Of a DNA stretch of 64,000 nucleotides, positions 25,287 through 37,097 are shown one piece after another (position 1 is the stretch's first letter; each line of letters opens with the position of its first letter). Position numbers and translations under genes: made by a program. The DNA comes from Hydractinia symbiolongicarpus (Eukaryota; Cnidaria; Hydrozoa; Anthoathecata; Hydractiniidae): assembly GCF_029227915.1 (NCBI RefSeq), contig NC_079875.1:20393001-20457000 (forward strand), given 5' to 3'. The notes under the pieces are model-generated. The model had not been told where the DNA came from, searched no databases, and was given only the letters and a program-made list of their open reading frames with translations.

Positions 25287-28200
25287 GACTGGAAGGAATA
25301 GTCCAAGGGTAAGCTGTGCAGGCAGATGAAACCACGTGATTTGCGTGTGAGGCCTTTATTAGACTGCAAAAGTCATATTACAGCATTTATAGGACTGTGT
25401 ACGTAGTTAAAAGTGTTCTAAGGCGACGGAGCTATTGAAAACGACTTGGGACGTTGAATTGCATTGAGACTAGAACGACTAGTCCAATGGTAACCTGCAA
25501 AAGCAGCTAAAACCGCGTGATTTACGTGTGAGGCCTTTATTAGACTGCAAAAGGCCATATTACAGCCTTTATAGGACGATGCACGTAGTTAAGAGTGTTG
25601 TAAAGCGACGGCGCTAAAAAAACGACTTGAGACGTTGTACCACATTGAGACCTGAAGGACTAGTCCAATGGTAACCTGCAAAAGCAGCTAAAACCGCGTG
25701 ATTAAAGTGTGCAGCCTTTATTACACCGCAAAAGGCCATACTACGGTCTTTATAGGACTGTGCACGTAGTTAAGAGTGTTCTAAGGCCACGGCGCTAAGG
25801 AGAACCACTTGGAACGTTGTAGTGCATTGAGACTGGAAGGAATAGTCCATTGGTTCCCTGCGCAGGCAGATAGAACCACGTGATTTGCGTGTGAGGCTAT
25901 ATTAGACTGCAAAAGGCCATATTACAGCCTTAATAGGACAATGCACGTAGTTAAGAGTGTTCTAAAGCGACGGCGCTAATGAAAACGACTTGGGATGTTG
26001 TAGCACATTGAGACTGGAAAGACTAGTTCAATGGTAACCGGCGCAGGCAACTCAAACCGCGTGATTTAAGTGTGCGGCCTTTATTAGACCGCAAAAGGCC
26101 ATATTACGGTCGTTATAGGCCCGTGCACGTAATTAAGAGTGTTCTAAGGCCACGGCGCTAAGGAGAACCACTTGGGACGTGCTGGTGCATTGGGACTGGA
26201 ACGACTAGTCCAATGATAACCGGCACAGGGAGCTGAAACCACGTGATTTACGTGTGGGGTCTTTATAAGACTGCAAAAGACCATATTACAGCCTTTATAG
26301 GACTGTGCACCTAGTTAAGAGTGTTTTAAGGCGACGGCGCTAATGAAAACGACTTCGGACGTTGTAGCGCATTGAGACTGGAAAGGCTAGTCCAATGGTA
26401 ACCTGCAAAAGCAGCTAAAACCACGTGATTTACATGTGAGGCCTTTATTAGACTGCAAAAGGTCATATCATACCTTTTATAGGGCTGTGCACGTAGTTAA
26501 GAGTGTTCTAAGGCCACGGCGTTAAGGAGAACTACTTGGAACGTTGTAGTGCAATGAGACTGCAAGCAATAGTCCAATGGTAACCTGCGCAGGCAGATGG
26601 AACCACGTGATTTACATGTGAGGCTTTTATTAGACTGGAAAAGGGCATATTATAGCCTTTGTAGGACGATGCACGTAGTTAAGAGTGTTCTAAAGCAACG
26701 GCGCTAATGAAAACCACTTGAAACGTTGTAGTGCATCAAGACTGGAAGGAATAGTCCAATGGTAAACTGCGCAAGCAGATGAAACCGCGTGATTTGCGTG
26801 TGAGACCTTTATTAGACTGCAAAAGGCCATATTACAGCCTTTATAGGACGATGCACGTAGTTAAGAGTGTTGTAAAGCGACGGCGCTAAAAAAAACGACT
26901 TGGGACGTTGTACCACATTGAGACCTGAAGGACTGGTCCATTGGTAACCTTCGCAGACAGGTGAAGCCACGTGATTTACGTGTGAGGCCTTTATTAGACT
27001 TCAAAAGTCCATTTTACGGTCTTTATAGGACTGTGCACGTAGTTAAGAGTGTTCTAAGGCCACGGCGCTAAGGAGAACCACTTGGAACGTTGTAGCATAT
27101 TGAGACTGGAAAAACTAGTCCAATGGTAACCGGCGCAGGCAACTCAAACCGCGTGATTTGAGTATGCAGCCTTTATTACACCGCAAAAGGCCATACTACG
27201 GTCTTTATAGGACTGTGCACGTAGTTAAGAGTGTTCTAAGGCCACGGCGCTAAGGAGAACCACTTGGAACGTTGTAGTGCATTGAGGCTGGATGGAATAG
27301 TCCATTGGTTCCCTGTGCAGGCAGATAGAACCACGTGATTTACGTGTGAGGCTATATTAGACTGCAAAAGGCCACATTACAGCCTTAATAGGACGATGCA
27401 CGTAGTTAAAGGTGTTCTAAAGCGACGGCGCTAATGAAAACGACTTGGGATGTTGTAGCACATTGAGACTGGAAAGGCTAGTGCAATGGTAACCGGCGCA
27501 GGCAACTCAAACCGCGTGATTTAAGTGTGCGGGCTTTATTAGACCGCAAAAGGGCATATTACGGTCGTTATAGGCCCGTGCACGTAATTAAGAGTGTTCT
27601 AAGGCCACGGCGCTAAGGAGAACTACTTGGAGCGTTGTTGTGCATTGAGACTGGCAGGAATAGTCCAATTAAAACCTGCGCAGGCAGATGGAACCACGTG
27701 ATTTACGTGTGAGGCCTTTATTAGACTGCAAAAGGTCATATTACAGCATTTATAGGACTGTGCACGTAGTAAAAAGTGTTCTAAGGCGACGGAGCTATTG
27801 AAAACGACTTGGGACGTTGAATTGCATTGAGACTGGAACGACTAGTCCAATGGTAACCTGCAAAAGCAGCTAAAACCGCGTGATTAAAGTGTGCGGCCTT
27901 TATTAGACTGCAAAAGGCCATATTAGGGTCTTTATAGGACTGTGCACGTAGTTAAGATTGTTCTAAGGCCACGGCGTTAAGGAGAACTGCTTGGAACGTT
28001 GTAGTGCATCAAGACTGGAAGGAATAGTCCAATGGTAAGCTGCGCAGGCAGATGAAACCGCGTGATTTACGTGTGAGGCCTTTATTAGACTGCTAAAGGC
28101 CATATTACAGCCTTTATAGGCCTATGCACGTAGTTAAGAGTGTTCTAAGGCGACGGCACTAATGAAAACGACTTGGGATGTTGTAGCGCATTGAGACAGG

Positions 28201-31200
28201 AACGACTAGTCCAATGGTAACCTGCGCAGGCAGATGGAACCTCGTGATTTACGTGTGAGGTCTTTATTTGACTGCAAAAGGTCATATTACAGCCTTTATA
28301 GGACTGTGCACGTAGTTAAGAGTGGCGACGGCACTAATGAAAACGACTTGGGATGTTGTAGCGCATTGAGACTGCATCGACTAGTCCAATGGTAACCGGC
28401 ACAGGCAGCTAAAACCGCGTGATTAAAGTGTGCGGCCTTTATGAGACTGCAAAAGGCCATATTACGGTCTTTATAGGACGATGCACGTAGTTAAGAGTGT
28501 TCTAAGGCCACGGCGCTAAGGAGAACTACTTGGAACGTTGTAGTGCAATGAGACTGGAAGGAATAGTCCAATGGTAACTTGGGCAGGCAGATGGAACCAC
28601 GTGATTTACATGTGAGGCTTTTATTAGACTGGAAAAGGGCATATTATAGCCTTTGTAGGACGATGCACGTAGTTAAGAGTGGTCTAAAGCGACGGCGCTA
28701 ATGAAAACGACTCGGGACATTGGAGCGCATTGAGACTGGAAGGAATAGTAGAATGGTAACCGGCGCAGGCAGCTGAAACTGCGTGATTTACGTGTGCGGC
28801 CATTATTGGACTGCAAAAGGCCATATTAAGGTCTTTATAGGACTGTGCACGTAGTTAGGAGTGTTCAAAGGCCAAGGCGCTAAGGAGAACTACTTGGAAC
28901 GTTGTAGCACATTGAGACTGGATGGAATAGTCCATTGGTTCCCTGTGCAGGCAGATAGAACCACGTGATTTGCGTGTGAGGCTATATTAGACTGCAAAAG
29001 GCCACATTACAGCCTTAATAGGACGATGCACGTAGTTAAAGGTGTTCTAAAGCGACGGCGCTAATGAAAACGACTTGGGATGTTGTAGCACATTGAGACT
29101 GGAAAGGCTAGTGCAATGGTAACCGGCGCAGGCAACTCAAACCGCGTGATTTAAGTGTGCGGGCTTTATTAGACCGCAAAAGGCCTTATTACGGTCGTTA
29201 TAGGCCCGTGCACGTAATTAAGAGTGTTCTAAGGCCACGGCGCTAAGGAGAACTACTTGGAACGTTGTTGTGCATTGAGACTGGAAGGAATAGTCCAATG
29301 GTAAGCTGCGCAGGCAGATGAAACCGTGTGATTTACGTGTGAGGCCTTTATTAGACTGCAAAAGGCCATATTACAGCCTTTATAGGACAATGCACGTAGT
29401 TAAGAGTGTTGTAAAGCGACGGCGCTAAAAAAACGACTTGGGACGTTGTACCACATTGAGACCTGAAGGACTAGTCCAATGTTAACCTTCGCAGACAGGT
29501 GAAACCACGTGATTTACGTGTGAGGCCTTTATTAGACTGCAAAAGTCCATATTAGGGTCTTTATAGGACTGTGCACGTAGTTAAGAGTGTTCTAAGGCCA
29601 CGGCGCTAAGGAGAACCAGTTTGAACGTTGTACTGCATTGAGACTGGAAGGAATAGTCCAAGGGTAAGCTGTGCAGGCAGATGAAACCACGTGATTTACG
29701 TGTGAGGCCTTTATTAGACTGCAAAAGGTCATATTACAGCATTTATAGGACTGTGTACGTAGTTAAAAGTGTTCTAAGGCGACGGAGCTATTGAAAACGA
29801 CTTGGGACGTTGAATTGCATTGAGACTGGAACGACTAGTCCAATGGTAACCTGCAAAAGCAGCTAAAACCACGTGATTTACATGTGAGGCCTTTATTAGA
29901 CTGGAAAAGGGCATATTATAGCCTTTGTAGGACGATGCACGCAGTTAAGAGTGTTGTAAAGCGACGGCGCTAAAAAAACGATCTGGGACGTTGTACCACA
30001 TTGAGTCTTGAAGGACTAGTCCAATGGTAACCTTCGCAGACAAGTGAAACCACGTGATTTACGTGTGAGGCCTTTATTAGACTGCAAAAGGCCATATTAC
30101 AGCCTTTATAGGACTGTGCACGTAGTTAAGAGTGTTCTAAGGCGACGGCGCTAATGAAAACGACTTGGGACGTTGTAGCGCATTGAGACTGGAAAGGCTA
30201 GTGCAATGGTAACCTGTGCAGGCAGATGGAACTTCGTGATTTACGTGTGAGGTCTTTATTTGACTGCAAAAGGTCATATTATACCCTTTATAGGACTGTG
30301 CACGTAGTTAAGAGTGTTCTAAGGCGACGGCACTAATGAAAACGACTTGGGATTTTGTAGCGCATTGAGACTGGAACGACTAGTCCAATGGTAACCGGCA
30401 CAGGTAACTCAAACCGCGTGATTTAAGTATGCAGCCTTTATTACACCGCAAAAGGCCATACTACGGTCTTTATAGGACTGTGCACGTAGTTAAGAGTGTT
30501 CTAAGGCCACGGCGCTAAGGAGAACCACTTGGAACGTTGTAGTGCATTGAGACTGGAAGGAATAGTCCATTGGTTCCCTGCGCAGGCAGATAGAACCACG
30601 TGATTTGCGTGTGAGGCTATATTAGACTGCAAAAGGCCATATTACAGCCTTAATAGGACAATGCACGTAGTTAAGAGTGTTCTAAAGCGACGGCGCTAAT
30701 GAAAACGACTTGGGATGTTGTAGCACATTGAGACTGGAAAGACTAGTTCAATGGTAACCGGCGCAGGCAACTCAAACCGCGTGATTTAAGTGTGCGGCCT
30801 TTATTAGACCGCAAAAGGCCATATTACGGTCGTTATAGGCCCGTGCACGTAATTAAGAGTGTTCTAAGGCCACGGCGCTAAGGAGAACCACTTCGGACGT
30901 GCTGGTGCATTGGGACTGGAACGACTAGTCCAATGATAACCGGCACAGGGAGCTGAAACCACGTGATTTACGTGTGAGGTCTTTATAAGACTGCAAAAGA
31001 CCATATTACAGCCTTTATAGGACTGTGCACCTAGTTAAGAGGGTTTTAAGGCGACGGCGCTAATGAAAACGACTTCGGATGTTGTAGCGCATTGAGACTG
31101 GAAAGGCTAGTGCAATGGTAACCTGCAAAAGCAGCTAAAACCGCGTGATTAAAGTGTGCGGCCTTTATTAGACTGCAAAACGCCATATTAGGGTCTTTGT

Positions 31201-31908
31201 AGGACGATGCACGTAGTTAAGAGTGTTCTAAGGCCACGGCGTTAAGGAGAACTACTTGGAACGTTGTAGTGCATTGAGACTGGAACGACTAGTCCAATGG
31301 TAACCTGCAAAAGCAGCTAAAACCACGTGATTTACATATGAGGCCTTTATTAGACTGCAAAAGGTCATATTATACCTTTTATAGGGCTGTGCACGTAGTT
31401 AAGAGTGTTCTAAGGCCACGGCGTTAAGGAGAACTACTTGGAACGTTGTAGTGCAATGAGACTGCAAGCAATAGTCCAATGGTAACCTGTGCAGGCAGAT
31501 GGAACCACGTGATTTACATGTGAGGCTTTTATTAGACTGGAAAAGGGCATATTATAGCCTTTGTAGGACGATGCACGTAGTTAAGAGTTTTCTAAAGCAA
31601 CGGCGCTAATGAAAACCACTTGAAACGTTGTAGTGCATCAAGACTGGAAGGAATAGTCCAATGGTAAACTGCGCAAGCAGATGAAACCGCGTGATTTACG
31701 TGTGAGACCTTTATTAGACTGCAAAAGGCCATATTACAGCCTTTATAGGACGATGCACGTAGTTAAGAGTGTTGTAAAGCGACGGCGCTAAAAAAAACGA
31801 CTTGGGACGTTGTACCACATTGAGACCTGAAGGACTGGTCCATTGGTAACCTTCGCAGACAGGTGAAGCCACGTGATTTACGTGTGAGGCCTTTATTAGA
31901 CTGCAAAA
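25287..31908 (+). repeat. ~7-kb segmental repeat, copy B (6622 bp)
   Basis: Copy B of the block at 17301-24825. It lacks one monomer (182 bp) at about 26.38 kb and six monomers (1090 bp) at about 29.6 kb, where sequence matching 21.4 kb jumps directly to sequence matching 22.5 kb. It has single-base loss in 'aaaagtcatatt' near 25371. The 24826-25286 spacer between copies A and B is also satellite. Confidence 0.88.
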
Positions 31909-33360
31909 GTCCATTTTACGGTCTTTATAGGACTGTGCACGTAGTTAAGTGTGTTCTAAGGCCACGGCGCTAAGGAGAACTACTTGGAACGTTGTTGTGC
32001 ATTGAGACTGGAAGGAATAGTCCAATGGTACCCTGCGCAGGCAGATGGAACCACGTGATTTGCGTGTGAGGCTATATTAGACTGCAAAAGGCCACATTAC
32101 AGCCTTAATAGGACGATGCACGTAGTTAAGAGTGTTCTAAGGCCACGGCGTTAAGGAGAACTACTTGGAACGTTGTAGTGCATTGAGACTGGAACGACTA
32201 GTCCAATGGTAACCTGCAAAAGCAGCTAAAACCACGTGATTTACATGTGAGGCCTTTATTAGACTGCAAAAGGTCATATTATACCTTTTATAGGGCTGTG
32301 CACGTAGTTAAGAGTGTTCTAAGGCCACGGCGTTAAGGAGAACTACTTGGAACGTTGTAGTGCAATGAGACTGCAAGCAATAGTCCAATGGTAACCTGCG
32401 CAGGCAGATGGAACCACGTGATTTACATGTGAGGCTTTTATTAGACTGCAAAAGGCCATATTACAGCCTTTATAGGACGATGCACGTAGTTAAGAGTGTT
32501 GTAAAGCGACGGCGCTAAAAAAAACGACTTGGGACGTTGTACCACATTGAGACCTGAAGGACTGGTCCATTGGTAACCTTCGCAGACAGGTGAAGCCACG
32601 TGATTTACGTGTGAGGCCTTTATTAGACTGCAAAAGTCCATTTTACGGTCTTTATAGGACTGTGCACGTAGTTAAGTGTGTTCTAAGGCCACGGCGCTAA
32701 GGAGAACTACTTGGAACGTTGTTGTGCATTGAGACTGGAAGGAATAGTCCAATGGTACCCTGCGCAGGCAGATGGAACCACGTGATTTGCGTGTGAGGCT
32801 ATATTAGACTGCAAAAGGCCACATTACAGCCTTAATAGGACGATGCACGTAGTTAAGAGTGTTCTAAGGCCACGGCGTTAAGGAGAACTACTTGGAACGT
32901 TGTAGTGCATTGAGACTGGAAGGACTAGTCCAATGGTAACCTGCGCAGGCAGATGGAACCACGTGATTTACATGTGAGGCCTTTATTAGACTGCAAAAGG
33001 TCATATTATACCTTTTATAGGGCTGTGCACGTAGTTAAGAGTGTTCTAAGGCCACAGCGTTAAGGAGAACTACTTGGAACGTTGTAGTGCAATGAGACTG
33101 CAAGCAATAGTCCAATGGTAACCTGCGCAGGCAGATGGAACCACGTGATTTACATGTGAGGCTTTTATTAGACTGCAAAAGGCCATATTACAGCCTTTAT
33201 AGGACGATGCACGTAGTTAAGAGTGTTGTAAAGCGACGGCGCTAAAAAAAACGACTTGGGACGTTGTACCACATTGAGACCTGAAGGACTGGTCCATTGG
33301 TAACCTTCGCAGACAGGTGAAGCCACGTGATTTACGTGTGAGGCCTTTATTAGACTGCAA
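31710..33360 (+). repeat. 727-bp higher-order unit (4 monomers), about 2.3 copies
   Basis: Units 31710-32436 and 32437-33163 plus a partial third to about 33360 follow each other at 727 bp (four monomers less one base from the A-run). Each unit starts in the 'ttagactgcaaaaggcc' segment, then has the eight-A monomer, 'ggactggtccattgg', 'taagtgtgttctaagg' and 'taccctgcgcagg'. In the second unit one monomer carries 'gaaggactag...gcgcaggcagatgg' where the first has 'gaacgactag...gcaaaagcagc', a patch-like exchange. Confidence 0.85.
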
Positions 33361-34618
33361 AAGTCCATTTTACGGTCTTTATAGGACTGTGCACGTAGTT
33401 AAGAGTGTTGTAAAGCGACGGCGCTAAAGAAAAGGACTTGGGACGTTGTACCACATTGAGACCTGAAGGACTGGTCCATTGGTAACCTTCGCAGACAGGT
33501 GAAGCCACGTGATTTACGTGTGAGGCCTTTATTAGACTGCAAAAGTCCATTTTACGGTCTTTATAGGACTGTGCACGTAGTTAAGTGTGTTCTAAGGCCA
33601 CGGCGCTAAGGAGAACTACTTGGAACGTTGTTGTGCATTGAGACTGAAAGGAATAGTCCAATGGTAACCTGCGCAGGCAGATGGAACCTCGTGATTTACG
33701 TGTGAAGTCTTTATTTGACTGCAAAAGGTCATATTATAGCCTTTATAGGACTGTGCACGTAGTTAAGAGTGTTCTAAGGCGACGACACTAATGAAAACGA
33801 CTTGGGATGTTGTAGCGCATTGAGACTGGAACGACTAGTTCAATGGTAACCGGTACAGGTAACTCAAACCGCGTGATTTAAGTATGCAGCCTTTATTACA
33901 CCGCAAAAGGCCATACTACGGTCTTTATAGGACTGTGCACGTAGTTAAGAGTGTTCTAAGGCCACGGCGCTAAGGAGAACCAGTTGGAACGTTGAACTGC
34001 ATTGAGACTGGAAGGAATAGTCCAAGGGTAAGCTGTGCAGGCAGATAGAACCACGTGATTTGCGTGTGAGGCTATATTAGACTGCAAAAGGCCATATTAC
34101 AGCCTTAATAGGACAATGCACGTAGTTAAGAGTGTTCTAAAGCGACCGCGCTAATGAAAACGTCTTGGGATGTTGTAGCACATTGAGACTGGAACGACTA
34201 GTTCAATGGTAACCTGCAAAAGCAGCTAAAACCACGTGATTTACATGTGAGGCCTTTATTAGACTGCAAAAGGTCATATTATACCTTTTATAGGGCTGTG
34301 CACGTAGTTAAGAGTGTTCTAAGGCCACGGCGTTAAGGAGAACTACTTGGAACGTTGTTGTGCATTGAGACTGGAAGGAATAGTCCAATGGTACCCTGCG
34401 CAGGCAGATGGAACCACGTGATTTACATGTGAGGCTTTTATTAGACTGGAAAAGGGCATATTATAGCCTTTGTAGGACGATGCACGTAGTTAAGAGTGTT
34501 CTAAAGCAACGGCGCTAATGAAAACCACTTGAAACGTTGTAGTGCATCAAGACTGGAAGGAATAGTCCAATGGTAAACTGCGCAAGCAGATGAAACCGCG
34601 TGATTTACGTGTGAGACC
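32437..34618 (+). repeat. 2182-bp higher-order unit (12 monomers), copy 1
   Basis: Aligns to 34619-36800 at a constant shift of 2182 bp (12 monomers less 2 bp). The unit contains a 727-bp subunit, so it is a nested higher-order repeat. Within it, two neighbouring seven/eight-A monomers (about 33227 and 33409) are near copies of each other, the second with 'ctaaagaaaaggac'. Shared private variants include 'gtgaagtctttatttg', 'cgacgacactaatg', 'gcgaccgcgcta' and 'gttgaactgc'. Confidence 0.92.
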
Positions 34619-36800
34619 TTTATTAGACTGCAAAAGGCCATATTACAGCCTTTATAGGACGATGCACGTAATTAAGAGTGTTGTAAAGCGACGGCGCTAA
34701 AAAAAACGACTTGGGACGTTGTACCACATTGAGACCTGAAGGACTGGTCCATTGGTAACCTTCGCAGACAGGTGAAGCCACGTGATTTACGTGTGAGGCC
34801 TTTATTAGACTGCAAAAGTCCATTTTACGGTCTTTATAGGACTGTGCACGTAGTTAAGTGTGTTCTAAGGCCACGGCGCTAAGGAGAACTACTTGGAACG
34901 TTGTTGTGCATTGAGACTGGAAGGAATAGTCCAATGGTACCCTGCGCAGGCAGATGGAACCACGTGATTTGCGTGTGAGGCTATATTAGACTGCAAAAGG
35001 CCACATTACAGCCTTAATAGGACGATGCACGTAGTTAAGAGTGTTCTAAGGCCACGGCGTTAAGGAGAACTACTTGGAACGTTGTAGTGCATTGAGACTG
35101 GAAGGACTAGTCCAATGGTAACCTGCGCAGGCAGATGGAACCACGTGATTTACATGTGAGGCCTTTATTAGACTGCAAAAGGTCATATTATACCTTTTAT
35201 AGGGCTGTGCACGTAGTTAAGAGTGTTCTAAGGCCACAGCGTTAAGGAGAACTACTTGGAACGTTGTAGTGCAATGAGACTGCAAGCAATAGTCCAATGG
35301 TAACCTGCGCAGGCAGATGGAACCACGTGATTTACATGTGAGGCTTTTATTAGACTGCAAAAGGCCATATTACAGCCTTTATAGGACGATGCACGTAGTT
35401 AAGAGTGTTGTAAAGCGACGGCGCTAAAAAAAACGACTTGGGACGTTGTACCACATTGAGACCTGAAGGACTGGTCCATTGGTAACCTTCGCAGACAGGT
35501 GAAGCCACGTGATTTACGTGTGAGGCCTTTATTAGACTGCAAAAGTCCATTTTACGGTCTTTATAGGACTGTGCACGTAGTTAAGAGTGTTGTAAAGCGA
35601 CGGCGCTAAAGAAAAGGACTTGGGACGTTGTACCACATTGAGACCTGAAGGACTGGTCCATTGGTAACCTTCGCAGACAGGTGAAGCCACGTGATTTACG
35701 TGTGAGGCCTTTATTAGACTGCAAAAGTCCATTTTACGGTCTTTATAGGACTGTGCACGTAGTTAAGTGTGTTCTAAGGCCACGGCGCTAAGGAGAACTA
35801 CTTGGAACGTTGTTGTGCATTGAGACTGAAAGGAATAGTCCAATGGTAACCTGCGCAGGCAGATGGAACCTCGTGATTTACGTGTGAAGTCTTTATTTGA
35901 CTGCAAAAGGTCATATTATAGCCTTTATAGGACTGTGCACGTAGTTAAGAGTGTTCTAAGGCGACGACACTAATGAAAACGACTTGGGATGTTGTAGCGC
36001 ATTGAGACTGGAACGACTAGTTCAATGGTAACCGGTACAGGTAACTCAAACCGCGTGATTTAAGTATGCAGCCTTTATTACACCGCAAAAGGCCATACTA
36101 CGGTCTTTATAGGACTGTGCACGTAGTTAAGAGTGTTCTAAGGCCACGGCGCTAAGGAGAACCAGTTGGAACGTTGAACTGCATTGAGACTGGAAGGAAT
36201 AGTCCAAGGGTAAGCTGTGCAGGCAGATAGAACCACGTGATTTGCGTGTGAGGCTATATTAGACTGCAAAAGGCCATATTACAGCCTTAATAGGACAATG
36301 CACGTAGTTAAGAGTGTTCTAAAGCGACCGCGCTAATGAAAACGTCTTGGGATGTTGTAGCACATTGAGACTGGAACGACTAGTTCAATGGTAACCTGCA
36401 AAAGCAGCTAAAACCACGTGATTTACATGTGAGGCCTTTATTAGACTGCAAAAGGTCATATTATACCTTTTATAGGGCTGTGCACGTAGTTAAGAGTGTT
36501 CTAAGGCCACGGCGTTAAGGAGAACTACTTGGAACGTTGTTGTGCATTGAGACTGGAAGGAATAGTCCAATGGTACCCTGCGCAGGCAGATGGAACCACG
36601 TGATTTACATGTGAGGCTTTTATTAGACTGGAAAAGGGCATATTATAGCCTTTGTAGGACGATGCACGTAGTTAAGAGTGTTCTAAAGCAACGGCGCTAA
36701 TGAAAACCACTTGAAACGTTGTAGTGCATCAAGACTGGAAGGAATAGTCCAATGGTAAACTGCGCAAGCAGATGAAACCGCGTGATTTACGTGTGAGACC
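34619..36800 (+). repeat. 2182-bp higher-order unit (12 monomers), copy 2
   Basis: Nearly identical copy of 32437-34618. A visible difference at the left end is 'cacgtaattaagagtgttg' (about 34670) against 'cacgtagttaagag' in copy 1. The same 'cacgtaattaag' recurs at about 36850 in the partial third copy, which indicates that copy 2 and copy 3 share this end more closely than copy 1. Confidence 0.92.
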
Positions 36801-37097
36801 TTTATTAGACTGCAAAAGGCCATATTACAGCCTTTATAGGACGATGCACGTAATTAAGAGTGTTGTAAAGCGACGGCGCTAAAAAAAACGACTTGGGACG
36901 TTGTACCACATTGAGACCTGAAGGACTGGTCCATTGGTAACCTTCGCAGACAGGTGAAGCCACGTGATTTACGTGTGAGGCCTTTATTAGACTGCAAAAG
37001 TCCATTTTACGGTCTTTATAGGACTGTGCACGTAGTTAAGTGTGTTCTAAGGCCACGGCGCTAAGGAGAACTACTTTGAACGTTGTTGTGCATTGAG
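36801..37097 (+). repeat. 2182-bp unit, partial third copy (~297 bp)
   Basis: Matches the start of copy 2 (34619-34915) at shift 2182, then leaves it after 'cattgagactggaa' at about 37097, where it switches to the 'aggctagtgcaatgg' monomer type. One private change is 'ctactttgaacg' at about 37072. Confidence 0.85.

Noticed and set aside
31714-37005. Series of near-identical 66-codon minus-strand frames that could suggest a multigene family
   Set aside because: Their spacing (182, 727, 1455 bp) is exactly the satellite and higher-order period. The start ATG is the complement of the conserved 'ggccat' or 'gtccat' in the monomer, and substitutions show no codon pattern.
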